This document shows, one piece after another, positions 6,979 to 15,836 of a stretch of DNA of 64,000 bases (its first letter is position 1; the number at the start of each line of letters is the position of its first letter). The notes below the pieces were generated by a model. The model did no database searches. It was not told the DNA's origin and saw nothing but the letters and a program-made list of their open reading frames with translations. The stretch comes from Candidatus Gastranaerophilales bacterium (GTDB lineage: Bacteria; Cyanobacteriota; Vampirovibrionia; Gastranaerophilales; Gastranaerophilaceae). A program made the position numbers and the translations under genes. The stretch spans positions 310,001 through 374,000 of the forward strand of contig CALVEL010000001.1 in assembly GCA_944326565.1 (NCBI GenBank). The letters are read 5' to 3'.

Positions 6979-9555
6979 ATGTCAAAATCAGAAATCAATC
7001 AAATAAATTCATGGGATGTAAAAATAGAAGATTTAACACCAGTTATGCAGCAGTATATGCAGATAAAACGGCAAAATCCTGATGCGGTTTTGCTTTATAG
7101 GCTGGGTGATTTTTATGAAACTTTTTTTGAAGATGCAATTCTAATGTCTAAAGAGCTGGAGTTAACACTCACTGGTCGAGACGCCGGTGTTGTATACGGC
7201 AGGATTCCTTTAGCAGGAATTCCAGTCAAGGCAGTTGTAGGATATTTGGAAAAGTTGGTTCAAAAAAATATAAAAGTTGCAATCTGTGACCAGCTTGAGG
7301 ATCCAAAGTTTGCAAAAGGACTTGTTAAAAGAGGTGTGACAAGGATTATTACATCGGGCACGCTTACAGAAAGTGACTTTTTGAAACAAAATAAAAACAA
7401 CTATATTGCAGCAATGTTCAAAGATGAAAAGTCTGATATTTATGGTTTTGCATATTCAGATATTTCTACTGGTGAATTTAAAGTTACCCAAGCTCCTTTA
7501 AATCTTTTGATTTCAGAGCTTGCCAGATTACAGCCTGCGGAAATTGTTGCACCTGCAATACGAGGTGAAATAAAACCTTTCCAAATAGTACCTGAAGAAA
7601 AAGTTGATTTACCTGAAGGAATTGTAAAAGTATATAATTGTTCAAAAATCCCTGCAAATGTATTTGAATTTTCTATGACTGATGCTAATTTAAAAGCGCT
7701 ATTTTCTACAGCTGCACTGACTGCATTCGGGTATGAAAAGTATAAAATAGGATTTAGAGCAGCAGGAGCATTGTTTGCATATATTTGGGAGAGCATGAAA
7801 GAGAATGTACCTAAAATTGAGCGTATTGAATCTTATGAGCTTTCAGAATATATGATTTTGGATGCAAGTACAAGAAAGAATCTTGAGCTTGTTGAAACTT
7901 TGCGTGAAAAAAATAAATACGGGTCACTTTTATGGGCAATTGATCAGACAAAGACTAATATGGGAGCAAGGCTTTTAAGAAGTTGGATTTGTCAGCCTTT
8001 AAAACGAATATCAGATATTGAAAAACGTCAGAATGCTGTATCTGAATTTGTAGAAAAATCATCTACAAGAATTTCACTTATTGAAGCATTAGAAAAAATC
8101 TATGATATCCAAAGACTATCTACAAGATTGAGTAACAATTCAGCAAATCCAAAAGATTTTTTGAGCTTAAAATCATCTTTACAGATGCTGCCGGATTTGA
8201 TAGAAATTTCTTCAGAGTTGGACAATAATCCTTTTAAAAATATTATAGAATATGCAAATGAAATAAAGGATTTTGCTGATTTAATAGATCGCACGATAAA
8301 AGAAGATGCGCCTATGGTTATAAAAGAAGGCGGAATAATAAAAGAAGGTGTATCAGGGGAACTTGATTATTATCGTGATTTGTTGACAAACGGAGAAGGC
8401 TGGCTTCAGAATTTTGAAGAGCGAGAAAAAGAAGCGACGGGTATCAAAAATTTAAAAGTAGGATATAATAAAGTTTTCGGTTACTTTATTGAAGTTACAA
8501 ATTCATACCGTAACATGGTTCCTGATACATATATAAGGAAACAAACTCTTACTGGAGCTGAAAGATTTATTACACAAGAGTTAAAAACACATGAAGATGA
8601 TGTATTATCAGCAAGATTCAAAGCAACAGAATTAGAATATAAGTTATTTACGGATTTTAGAGAATATTCAAAAGAGTTTGTTTCTAAAATCAGAGAAATA
8701 GCAGAAAGCATTGCAACAGCTGATGTTTTGTCATCTTTAGCTCAAGTCGCTGTCGAAAATAATTATTGCAGACCTGAAATTGATGCATCAGGTGATTTCA
8801 TAGTGAGAAACGGCAGACACCCTGTGTTGGAAAAAATACTTCCTTTAGGTGAATATGTTGCAAATGATTTGGAGTTACAGAGCAATTCGGTTGACAAAAC
8901 GCAATTTATGATATTAACCGGTCCTAATATGGCAGGTAAATCAACATATATGAGACAGAATGCTTTAATTGCCATATTAGCTCAAATAGGTTCATGGGTC
9001 CCTGCTGATTATTTAAAACTTGGTATAATTGATAAAATTTTCACGCGAGTTGGGGCTTCGGATGATTTGACACTTGGTCAATCAACATTTATGGTAGAGA
9101 TGATTGAGACTGCATATATACTAAATTCAGCGACAGAAAACAGTTTTATTTTGCTAGATGAAATCGGACGTGGGACAAGTACATATGATGGTGTAGCTAT
9201 CGCTTGGTCAGTGGCTGAATTCATTGCTACTAAAATAAAAGCCAGATGTATTTTTGCAACTCATTATCATGAATTGAATGTTATGACAAAAACTTATCCG
9301 CAGATTAAAAATTTTAGAATTACTATTGCAGAGGAAAACGGAGAAATTGAATTTTTGCGTAAGATTGTACAGGGTGGAGCAAGCAAAAGCTATGGTATTC
9401 AAGTTGCCAAAATGGCAGGGTTGCCGACTTCTGTAATAAAAAGATCTCAAGATTTGATGCATAAAATGCAAAAAGATTTTTCTAATAATTTAGCAACAAA
9501 GAAAAAATCTGATAATACACAGCTTGAAGTTCCGCAATTGAATCTTTTTAATTAA
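6979..9555 (+). CDS. mutS: DNA mismatch repair protein MutS
   Basis: Mismatch-recognition ATPase of 858 residues. The N-terminal mismatch-binding domain has the Phe-x-Glu motif in Y-R-L-G-D-F-Y-E-T-F. The connector and lever domains follow. The ATPase core has Walker A T-G-P-N-M-A-G-K-S-T near residue 647, Walker B L-L-D-E-I-G-R-G-T-S and A-T-H-Y-H-E-L. The C-terminal tail ends Q-L-N-L-F, a beta-clamp-binding-like peptide. mutL is not in the window. Mismatch repair status normally sets the slippage rate of homopolymer runs, so an apparently intact MutS matters for the G-tract pseudopilins nearby. Confidence 0.97.
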   Translation: MSKSEINQINSWDVKIEDLTPVMQQYMQIKRQNPDAVLLYRLGDFYETFFEDAILMSKELELTLTGRDAGVVYGRIPLAGIPVKAVVGYLEKLVQKNIKVAICDQLEDPKFAKGLVKRGVTRIITSGTLTESDFLKQNKNNYIAAMFKDEKSDIYGFAYSDISTGEFKVTQAPLNLLISELARLQPAEIVAPAIRGEIKPFQIVPEEKVDLPEGIVKVYNCSKIPANVFEFSMTDANLKALFSTAALTAFGYEKYKIGFRAAGALFAYIWESMKENVPKIERIESYELSEYMILDASTRKNLELVETLREKNKYGSLLWAIDQTKTNMGARLLRSWICQPLKRISDIEKRQNAVSEFVEKSSTRISLIEALEKIYDIQRLSTRLSNNSANPKDFLSLKSSLQMLPDLIEISSELDNNPFKNIIEYANEIKDFADLIDRTIKEDAPMVIKEGGIIKEGVSGELDYYRDLLTNGEGWLQNFEEREKEATGIKNLKVGYNKVFGYFIEVTNSYRNMVPDTYIRKQTLTGAERFITQELKTHEDDVLSARFKATELEYKLFTDFREYSKEFVSKIREIAESIATADVLSSLAQVAVENNYCRPEIDASGDFIVRNGRHPVLEKILPLGEYVANDLELQSNSVDKTQFMILTGPNMAGKSTYMRQNALIAILAQIGSWVPADYLKLGIIDKIFTRVGASDDLTLGQSTFMVEMIETAYILNSATENSFILLDEIGRGTSTYDGVAIAWSVAEFIATKIKARCIFATHYHELNVMTKTYPQIKNFRITIAEENGEIEFLRKIVQGGASKSYGIQVAKMAGLPTSVIKRSQDLMHKMQKDFSNNLATKKKSDNTQLEVPQLNLFN

Positions 9556-9561
9556 AAAGTT

Positions 9562-10692
9562 TTATTTAAGCATATTTTGATAATACTCGTTATAAAAGTT
9601 GCCAAATTTGTCATTTAAAATTGCTTCGCGGCATTTTTGTGAAAATTCCACTAAAAATTGGATATTATGAATGGATAATAGAGTCGCAGCGGTACTTTCT
9701 CCGCATCTCCAAAGGTGTCTTATATAGGCTTTCGAATGGTTTTTGCAGGCATAGCAATTACAGCCTTCTACAAGTGGGCTATGATCATCTTCGAATGCTT
9801 TGACTTTAATATTTCTTTTACCTTCCCAAGTGAAAAATGAGCCATGACGTGCATTTCTTGTCGGAAGTACACAATCGAACATATCTACGCCATATTTTAT
9901 ACCGTCTAGAAGATCCTCAGGTGTCCCAACTCCCATTAGATATCTTGGTTTGTTTTGCGGTAAAAGAGGTGCGGTGAACTTTACAAAATGATTCATTATA
10001 TCTTTTGCTTCACCGACACTCAAGCCTCCTATTGCATATCCTACGGCATCATATGATGATATTACAGATGCACTTTCTTTCCGCAAATCATCATAAAAAG
10101 CGCCCTGTACAATCGGAAAAAGTGCTTGACGAGGGTTAGTTTTAGCATTGAAACATCTTTCAAGCCAGCGGTGGGTTCTTTCCATAGCTTTTTTAGCAGT
10201 ATCATAGTCACAAGGATAAGGAGCGCACTCATCAAATGCCATAATTATATCAGCTCCGATATCCTGTTGAATTTCCATTGATATCTCAGGATTTATAAAG
10301 TGTTTTTTACCATCTTTAGGATCTCTAAATTCTACCCCATCTTCGGTAATTTTTCTTAGGTGAGCAAGTGAAAATACTTGAAATCCGCCTGAATCTGTTA
10401 ATACAGGCTTATGCCAATTCATCCAGCCATGTATTCCGCCAAAATCTCTTATTCGTTTTGTGCCAGCTCTTAGATATAAATGGTAGGAATTTGCCAAAAT
10501 TATTTGAGCCCCGGTATCTGCTATTTGGTCGCAAGTAAGAGTCTTTACTGCTGAATTGGTACCCACAGGCATGAATATCGGCGTTTTAATTATTCCATGC
10601 GGGGTTGTAAAAACGCCAGCTCTTGCTCCTGTTTGTTTACAAATATGAGTCAATTCGTATTTAAAAAAATCATCTTCCGGCTTATGTGTCAT
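9562..10692 (-). CDS. tgt: tRNA-guanine(34) transglycosylase
   Basis: Exchanges guanine 34 for a queuosine precursor in tRNAs with GUN anticodons. The 376-residue TIM-barrel enzyme shows D-S-G-G-F-Q-V-F-S, the G-V-D-M-F-D-C-V-L-P-T-R-N-A-R-H-G segment with the nucleophilic Asp, and the zinc site C-N-C-Y-A-C...H. An AGGGA site precedes the ATG. It converges on mutS, six bases from its stop. No other queuosine genes are nearby. Confidence 0.96.
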   Translation of the reverse strand: MTHKPEDDFFKYELTHICKQTGARAGVFTTPHGIIKTPIFMPVGTNSAVKTLTCDQIADTGAQIILANSYHLYLRAGTKRIRDFGGIHGWMNWHKPVLTDSGGFQVFSLAHLRKITEDGVEFRDPKDGKKHFINPEISMEIQQDIGADIIMAFDECAPYPCDYDTAKKAMERTHRWLERCFNAKTNPRQALFPIVQGAFYDDLRKESASVISSYDAVGYAIGGLSVGEAKDIMNHFVKFTAPLLPQNKPRYLMGVGTPEDLLDGIKYGVDMFDCVLPTRNARHGSFFTWEGKRNIKVKAFEDDHSPLVEGCNCYACKNHSKAYIRHLWRCGESTAATLLSIHNIQFLVEFSQKCREAILNDKFGNFYNEYYQNMLK

Positions 10693-10710
10693 TTTATATC
10701 CCTATATTTT

Positions 10711-10741
10711 AAAAAAAGGCGTGAGTTATCACGCCTTTTTT
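10711..10741 (-). terminator. Bidirectional-looking terminator after ndk
   Basis: AAAAAAAGGCGTGA, GTTA loop, TCACGCCTTTTTTT: a 14-bp perfect stem with A and T runs on either side, between tgt and ndk. On the minus strand it ends the ndk transcript. Confidence 0.88.
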
Positions 10742-11215
10742 TTATTCTTCATCTAATTTTTCAATAACAATTTCTGCTATATTTTCATATTCATCACATA
10801 ATTCTTCGGGTTTGAAATAAATGGCAATTTCTCTTTCTGCACTTTCTTCGCAGTCAGAACCATGGACTACATTGTATTCTTTTACAAGTGCAAAATCAGC
10901 TCTGATTGTTCCTACTTGGGCTTCCAAGGGTTTTGTGGATCCCATAAGCTGTCTTGAGCCTGCAATTACGTCAAAACCTTTCCATACCATAGCAACAATA
11001 GGTCCGCTTTGGATGTATTCAATTAATCTTGGATAGAACGGTTTACCTTTATGTTCACCGTAATGTTTTTCCGCCATTTCAGGTGTTACATCAAGCATTT
11101 TCATACCAATCAATTTGAAACCTTTAGTCTCAAATCTTTTGATAATCTCACCAACTAAACCTCTTTTTACACCATCTGGTTTTACGGCGATAAAAGTTCT
11201 TTGTTCTCTCTGCAT
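10742..11215 (-). CDS. ndk: Nucleoside diphosphate kinase
   Basis: Transfers the gamma phosphate of ATP to nucleoside diphosphates through a phosphohistidine. The 157-residue protein begins R-T-F-I-A-V-K-P-D-G-V-K-R-G and carries the active-site N-V-V-H-G-S-D. The ATG at 11215 is chosen because GGAGG lies about seven bases upstream and overlaps the earlier ATG at 11230, which would add five residues. The C-terminus is slightly longer and more acidic than in the compact enzymes. Confidence 0.96.
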   Translation of the reverse strand: MQREQRTFIAVKPDGVKRGLVGEIIKRFETKGFKLIGMKMLDVTPEMAEKHYGEHKGKPFYPRLIEYIQSGPIVAMVWKGFDVIAGSRQLMGSTKPLEAQVGTIRADFALVKEYNVVHGSDCEESAEREIAIYFKPEELCDEYENIAEIVIEKLDEE

Positions 11216-11275
11216 TTGTATTTCCTCCATTCAAGGCTATTATATCATAAAAAGATTAATCTGACCAGTCTTTAT

Positions 11276-12607
11276 TTAGGATTGGATTGTACATTTGGAT
11301 GTTTTTAAGTTTTTTAATGTTTTGGTTAAGACTGCAAGCATAATTGAACATAATGTGATTGCTGCGATTAAAAGACCTATCCAAAAACCTTTTAATTTCA
11401 TATCATAGTGAAATGCAAGATAGCACCCGAGCGGTATAAATAATACCCAATAGGCTGTAAAATTTGATATAAGTACAATGTTAGTTTGTTTCATCCCTTT
11501 AAAAATACCGGATAATGCAACTTGCAATCCGTCAAATACTTGGAATGCTGCTACTATATATAAGATTGGCACACATATATCTATTAAATTTTGGTCTATT
11601 GTAAATAATCCTGTTAAAAATCTTGGGTAATTTGCAAAAATAATTGAACTGCATAGCATAAATCCGACTGACATAACAAGTCCGACAAAAGAGTATCTTT
11701 TAAGGTCATAATAGTTTTCAGCCCCGTTAGCAAATCCAACTTTTACAGCTATTGCATTAGATATTGCAAAAGGTACCATAAACGAAATTGTTGTCATTGT
11801 GCATATAAGGTTTTGTGCAGCTGCGTATATACCTGCAACTTTCCCCATAATTATTGCAACACAATTGAATGCTATAAATTCGATTATTATCGCAATTGAT
11901 ATGGGCATACCAATTTTCATTAAATTTTTGTAATAATCGAATTCTCTGTAATCTCTGAATTTCATTATTTTAAAACAATATATTAATAAAAATATTCCCA
12001 TAAAATATCTTACAATGAAACTTGCAATTGCAAGTCCTAAAACCCCAAGTGAGGGGATTGGACCAAATCCGAAGACTAAAATTATATTCAGCGCTATATT
12101 TAAAAATACCGAAAACACCGTAACCAAATTCGGTACAAGAACTATTTCGAAAGCTTGTAAGAATTCTTTGAGTGCAGCATGAAGGTATCCGCCAAATGTC
12201 GCAAAAGCAGTTACAAACATGTATTCCTTAATCATTGGTACAAGTTTTGGCTCAAATTTTATTAAATCGATTAAAGGTATCGTAGCGAGCACTCCAAACA
12301 TAATTATAATACCAAGAAGCATAGAAAATCTTATTGTAGGGTAAAAATATTTTTTTGCAGATTTTCTTTCTCCTCTGTAATTTGATAAAAGCGGAGATAC
12401 ACTAGCAATCAGACCTATTCCGAAAGTTTGGATACAATTTGTGATAGCTGTAGCTATACTAATTGCGGCTAACGTATCAGTAGAATGTCTGCCTGCAATC
12501 AATACATCACCTGCTCCGATTAGGATAAATCCCAAATTCCCCATAATAATCGGCAGGGCAATGTTTAATAGTTCTTTGGCATAGTGTCTAAATTTCATTC
12601 TGCTCAT
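11276..12607 (-). CDS. MATE-family multidrug/drug-metabolite exporter
   Basis: 443-residue inner-membrane protein with about 12 helices in two similar halves. The family pattern near the start is L-P-I-I-M-G-N-L-G and A-G-R-H-S-T-D-T-L-A-A-I-S-I-A, as in MATE transporters that export cationic compounds with Na+ or H+. The substrate is unknown. There is no strong Shine-Dalgarno site; a TATAAT (12617-12622) lies nine bases before the ATG, so the message may be nearly leaderless. It stands alone between ndk and the regulator remnant. Confidence 0.88.
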   Translation of the reverse strand: MSRMKFRHYAKELLNIALPIIMGNLGFILIGAGDVLIAGRHSTDTLAAISIATAITNCIQTFGIGLIASVSPLLSNYRGERKSAKKYFYPTIRFSMLLGIIIMFGVLATIPLIDLIKFEPKLVPMIKEYMFVTAFATFGGYLHAALKEFLQAFEIVLVPNLVTVFSVFLNIALNIILVFGFGPIPSLGVLGLAIASFIVRYFMGIFLLIYCFKIMKFRDYREFDYYKNLMKIGMPISIAIIIEFIAFNCVAIIMGKVAGIYAAAQNLICTMTTISFMVPFAISNAIAVKVGFANGAENYYDLKRYSFVGLVMSVGFMLCSSIIFANYPRFLTGLFTIDQNLIDICVPILYIVAAFQVFDGLQVALSGIFKGMKQTNIVLISNFTAYWVLFIPLGCYLAFHYDMKLKGFWIGLLIAAITLCSIMLAVLTKTLKNLKTSKCTIQS

Positions 12608-12659
12608 TATGTCTCAATTATACTACAAAAATTTTACAATTAGGATGTAATATTTTTAA

Positions 12660-12827
12660 AAGCGAAAAGAAAAATGGTTTTCTCAAAATCAGCTCGTTGA
12701 AAAGCTCGATATTTCACGCGAGCATCTTGCAAAAATTGAAACTGCAAAACGTTGTGTGAGTTTAGGGTTGCTGATTGATATTTCAGAAGCTTTGGAAATT
12801 CCTGTTAAAGATTTTTTTGATTTTTGA
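12660..12827 (+). pseudogene. Remnant of an XRE-type regulator (N-terminus lost)
   Basis: Read in frame from the stop at 12657 to TGA 12825-12827, the translation resembles the C-terminal two thirds of a small helix-turn-helix regulator. It contains F-S-Q-N-Q-L-V-E-K-L, then D-I-S-R-E-H-L-A-K-I-E-T-A-K-R, and finally S-E-A-L-E-I-P-V-K-D-F-F-D-F. The usual first helix and any start codon are missing, and an in-frame stop precedes it. I read this as a decayed gene, not an expressed one. A terminator follows at 12845. Confidence 0.7.
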
Positions 12828-12844
12828 TTGCTATTTAGTGTAAT

Positions 12845-12878
12845 AAAAAAGACCGATTTTTAAACCGGTCTTTTTTTA
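12845..12878. terminator. Bidirectional terminator between regulator remnant and accC
   Basis: AAAAAAGACCG and CGGTCTTTTTTT form a stem with A/T runs on both sides. It sits at the 3' end of accC on the minus strand and of the regulator remnant on the plus strand. Confidence 0.85.
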
Positions 12879-12881
12879 GAT

Positions 12882-14240
12882 TTATTTTTTATCTTTTCCT
12901 GTCCTTTTGTAGAAATCTTCAATAAAGCCTGTATTGAAGTTTCCGCTCATAAAGGCAGGATCTTCGATTATATCCTGATGGAATGGGATTGTCGTTTCAA
13001 CGCCTGTAATGACATATTCTTTCAGTGCTCTATACATTCTGCGTCTTGCTTCATTTCTCGTTCTGCCCCAGCAAATAAGTTTTCCTATCATACTGTCATA
13101 GTATGGCGGGATTTTGTAATCCTGATAAACATGAGAGTCTACTCGGATTCCAAATCCGCCCGGAGTTACATAACCTGTAATTTGACCGGGGTTTGGCATG
13201 AAATCTTTTTCAGGATTTTCTGCATTTATACGGCATTCAATAGCATGACCTCTCAAAATTATATCATCCTGAGTAAAGTCAAGCGGTTCACCAGATGCTA
13301 CCATGATTTGTTCTCTTACCAAATCGACATTTGAAATCATTTCGGTTACACAATGCTCTACTTGAATACGAGTATTCATTTCCATAAAATACCAGCTTCC
13401 ATCATGGTCAAGCAGAAATTCACAAGTACCAGCACCTTCATAATTGATAGCTTTAGCTGCTCTTACGGCTGCAGCTCCCATTTCTTTTCTTGTTGCTTCA
13501 TCTATTGCAGGAGATGGAGCCTCTTCCAATAATTTTTGGTGACGTCTTTGGATTGAGCAGTCACGTTCGCCTAAGTGAACTACATTGCCATATTGATCTC
13601 CCAAAATTTGTACTTCAATATGTCTTGGATTTTCTAAAAACTTCTCAGCATAGACATCAGGGTTTCCAAAGAAGTTTTGCGCTTCAGTCTGACATAGACT
13701 CATATTAACATCAACTTCTTCATCAGATCTGCAAATTCTCATACCCTTACCGCCGCCACCTGCAGTGGCTTTTAGAATAATCGGATAGCCGGCTTTTTTT
13801 GCAAATTCTTTTACTTCTTGAGGGGTTTTTAAAATCCCTGTACCAGGAGTTACAGGTACATTATTTTCTATCATAGTTTTGCGGGCTGTAGCTTTATCTC
13901 CCATTTTTTTCATAGCTTCAGCTGTAGGTCCGATAAATTTTATGCCATGTTTTTCGCAAATTTCAGCAAAATCGGCTCTTTCTGACATAAAACCGTATCC
14001 CGGGTGAATTGCATCAGCTCCTGATACTAATGCCGCTGAAATTATTGCAGGAATGCTTAGATAACTTTTTGCACTTTGTGCTGGACCTATACAATAAGCT
14101 TCAGTTGCAAGTCTCACATGGAGTGAATTAGCATCAGCTTGAGAATAAATTGCAACGGTTGGAATCCCTATTTCTCTGCAAGCTCTTATTATTCTTACGG
14201 CAATTTCTCCGCGATTTGCTATTAATACTTTTTTAAACAT
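12882..14240 (-). CDS. accC: Biotin carboxylase subunit of acetyl-CoA carboxylase
   Basis: ATP-grasp enzyme that carboxylates the biotin on AccB, the first half of malonyl-CoA synthesis. The 452-residue protein starts [13 protein letters not shown] and has the glycine-rich [12 protein letters not shown] loop and the [12 protein letters not shown] segment. Most homologues continue P-V-T-E there; here it is C-V-T-E. The start at 14240 is chosen for AAGGGATAAG just upstream and the family N-terminus; an ATG-less extension to 14285 runs through the terminator hairpin. It lies downstream of accB, separated by that hairpin. Confidence 0.96.
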   Translation of the reverse strand: MFKKVLIANRGEIAVRIIRACREIGIPTVAIYSQADANSLHVRLATEAYCIGPAQSAKSYLSIPAIISAALVSGADAIHPGYGFMSERADFAEICEKHGIKFIGPTAEAMKKMGDKATARKTMIENNVPVTPGTGILKTPQEVKEFAKKAGYPIILKATAGGGGKGMRICRSDEEVDVNMSLCQTEAQNFFGNPDVYAEKFLENPRHIEVQILGDQYGNVVHLGERDCSIQRRHQKLLEEAPSPAIDEATRKEMGAAAVRAAKAINYEGAGTCEFLLDHDGSWYFMEMNTRIQVEHCVTEMISNVDLVREQIMVASGEPLDFTQDDIILRGHAIECRINAENPEKDFMPNPGQITGYVTPGGFGIRVDSHVYQDYKIPPYYDSMIGKLICWGRTRNEARRRMYRALKEYVITGVETTIPFHQDIIEDPAFMSGNFNTGFIEDFYKRTGKDKK

Positions 14241-14280
14241 ATTACTTATCCCTTTTTCATACCGATTTTTCGGCAGATAT

Positions 14281-14314
14281 AACAAAAGGTGAAAAGAATG
14301 AACTTTTCACCTTA
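14281..14314 (-). terminator. Intrinsic terminator between accB and accC
   Basis: On the minus strand AAGGTGAAAAG pairs with CTTTTCACCTT (11 bp, 5-base loop) and is followed by TTTTGTT. It lies just after the accB stop and upstream of accC, so it would lower or regulate accC transcription from the efp-accB promoter. Confidence 0.75.
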
Positions 14315-14327
14315 GATGTCTCTTTTA

Positions 14328-14777
14328 CTATTCTATATACATTAAAACCTGACCGAATTCTACAGGCTGTCCGTTTTCTACACAAATTTCGGTGATTGTA
14401 CCTGAAAATTCAGATTCAATTTCGTTCATAAGTTTCATTGCTTCAACGATACAAACAACATCACCTTGTTTTACTGTCTGTCCTACTTCTACAAATGGTT
14501 TTGCATCTGGAGATGGTGATTTATAAAAAGTTCCAACCATCGGAGATGTAAGAGGTTTTCCTCTTTTTACGTCCTCTTTTGCAGGAGCAGGAGCAGCCTG
14601 TGGTGCTGGAGCAGAAGATGCTACAGGAGCAGCAGCTGCTGATATAACAGGTGTAGCTGTAATTACCTCCTTGCGTATTGTAATAGCCTGTTCGCCATCT
14701 TCTAAAGAAATTTCTGTTAAAGCTCCATCAGCTAATACTTTTGCAAGTTTTTCTATATATTCTATATCAAATTTCAT
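14328..14777 (-). CDS. accB: Biotin carboxyl carrier protein of acetyl-CoA carboxylase
   Basis: 149 residues. An N-terminal domain (residues 1-35) is followed by an Ala/Pro-rich linker (about 40-70) and a C-terminal biotinyl domain with the biotin-accepting lysine in E-A-M-K-L-M-N. The domain order and length are typical of AccB. It works with AccC (next gene) and the carboxyltransferase AccA/AccD, which is not in the window. It follows efp by 35 bases; the efp-accB-accC order is common in bacteria. Confidence 0.96.
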   Translation of the reverse strand: MKFDIEYIEKLAKVLADGALTEISLEDGEQAITIRKEVITATPVISAAAAPVASSAPAPQAAPAPAKEDVKRGKPLTSPMVGTFYKSPSPDAKPFVEVGQTVKQGDVVCIVEAMKLMNEIESEFSGTITEICVENGQPVEFGQVLMYIE

Positions 14778-14812
14778 TTTTTAACCTTTCATAATAAATT
14801 AATTGGTAAAGA

Positions 14813-15370
14813 TTATACTCTGTCTAAGTATTCATTAGATCTTGTATCTACTCTGATTACATCTCCGTTTGATACAAAGAAAGGAACGTTTACAACAGCG
14901 CCTGTTTCTAATTTAGCAGGTTTGGTACCGCCTTGAGCAGTGTTTCCTTTTTCAGCAGGAGGTGTATCTACTACTTCCAACTCAACGTGTGCTGGTATAT
15001 CTACACCGATAATTCTTGAATCGTGCATTAAAACTTGTACATTCATGTTTTCTTTTAAATATTTAAGACCGTCACCGATTTGGTCTTCAGATAAGTGCAA
15101 TTGATCATAAGTTTCGTTATCCATCATAACGAATTCAGCACCTTCTTTATATAAATATTGCATTTCACGTCTGTCAAGAGTCGCTTTTCCAACTTTTTCG
15201 CCTGCGCGGAAAGTTTTTTCAATAACTTGTCCAGTTTCTACGTTTTTCAATTTTGTTCTTACGAATGCTGCGCCTTTGCCCGGTTTAACGTGAAGAAATT
15301 CTACAACTGACCATAGCCCGTTATCGAGTTCTAATGTCAAACCTGTTTTTAAGTCGTTTACTGAAATCAT
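14813..15370 (-). CDS. efp: Translation elongation factor P
   Basis: Relieves ribosome stalling at polyproline stretches. The 185-residue protein has the three-barrel layout; the tip loop of domain I reads V-K-P-G-K32-G-A-A-F-V-R, placing a lysine at the usual modification site. The C-terminal signature V-R-V-D-T-R-x-x-E-Y-L-x-R-V is intact. A GGGGAAA site precedes the ATG. No EpmA/EpmB-type modification genes are nearby. It is the first gene of the likely efp-accB-accC unit. Confidence 0.97.
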   Translation of the reverse strand: MISVNDLKTGLTLELDNGLWSVVEFLHVKPGKGAAFVRTKLKNVETGQVIEKTFRAGEKVGKATLDRREMQYLYKEGAEFVMMDNETYDQLHLSEDQIGDGLKYLKENMNVQVLMHDSRIIGVDIPAHVELEVVDTPPAEKGNTAQGGTKPAKLETGAVVNVPFFVSNGDVIRVDTRSNEYLDRV

Positions 15371-15502
15371 ATTTTTCCCCTTTTTAAAGTCTAATCATCT
15401 AATCGTACATTGATATTAACACAAACATAGAAAACTTCAAATATTTGTAACAATTTTAGTGTTCTTGTTAACAAATATCATTGCAAAAAGCTATTATAGG
15501 GG

Positions 15503-15724
15503 CTATTTTTGTTTAAGTATAATTTCGTATCCTAATATATTACAAATATCCTGAAATTCAGAAAGTTTTAATCCGTTTCTTTTAATTTTACAGGAAAATG
15601 TGCTTTGAGGAATTGAGCAACCTTTTTGCTGCTCAAGTTTATCAAGCAGAATTTTTTGAGTTACATGTCCTTTTGCCATTACGAGGCGCAATATTTCGTC
15701 ATTATTCCAATCAGATATGTTCAT
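15503..15724 (-). CDS. Small helix-turn-helix-like regulator
   Basis: 73 residues from ATG 15724. The pattern (L-L-D-K-L-E-Q-Q-K-G, then I-P-Q-S-T-F-S-C-K-I-K-R-N-G-L, then L-S-E-F-Q-D-I-C-N-I-L-G-Y-E) looks like a compact lambda-repressor-like HTH in which the second segment is the recognition helix. This start is supported by TTGAAA-16-TATACT placed eight bases before the ATG, giving an almost leaderless message; a TTG at 15760 would overlap that promoter. The gene diverges from pseudopilin C with a 35-base palindrome between them, which suggests it may control that gene and itself. The function is inferred from context. Confidence 0.65.
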   Translation of the reverse strand: MNISDWNNDEILRLVMAKGHVTQKILLDKLEQQKGCSIPQSTFSCKIKRNGLKLSEFQDICNILGYEIILKQK

Positions 15725-15732
15725 ATGACAAA

Positions 15733-15760
15733 AGTATAGAGTATTGACAAAGTATTTCAA
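15733..15760 (-). promoter_or_regulatory. Promoter of the small regulator (near-leaderless)
   Basis: On the minus strand TTGAAA (15760-15755), 16 bases, TATACT (15738-15733), then eight bases to the ATG. It overlaps the -35 box of the divergent pseudopilin C promoter, so the two promoters would compete for polymerase. Confidence 0.5.
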
Positions 15761-15772
15761 ATTGTGTAATTA
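15744..15772 (+). promoter_or_regulatory. Promoter of pseudopilin C
   Basis: A consensus TTGACA (15744-15749), a 17-base spacer and TAATTA (15767-15772). The predicted transcript start near 15779 falls inside the palindrome 15775-15809. Confidence 0.6.
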
Positions 15773-15774
15773 AT

Positions 15775-15809
15775 ATTGATATATTCAATATAATATTGAA
15801 TATATCAAT
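15775..15809. promoter_or_regulatory. 35-base perfect palindrome, candidate operator
   Basis: Two 17-base arms around one central base. The left arm reads ATTGATATATTCAATAT and the right arm is its exact reverse complement. It lies just after the -10 box of pseudopilin C, between that gene and the divergent small regulator. It could bind the regulator as a dimer or multimer, or form a 17-bp hairpin at the 5' end of the pseudopilin mRNA. Confidence 0.7.
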
Positions 15810-15836
15810 ACATTTTTACATAAATCGGAGGTGCGT

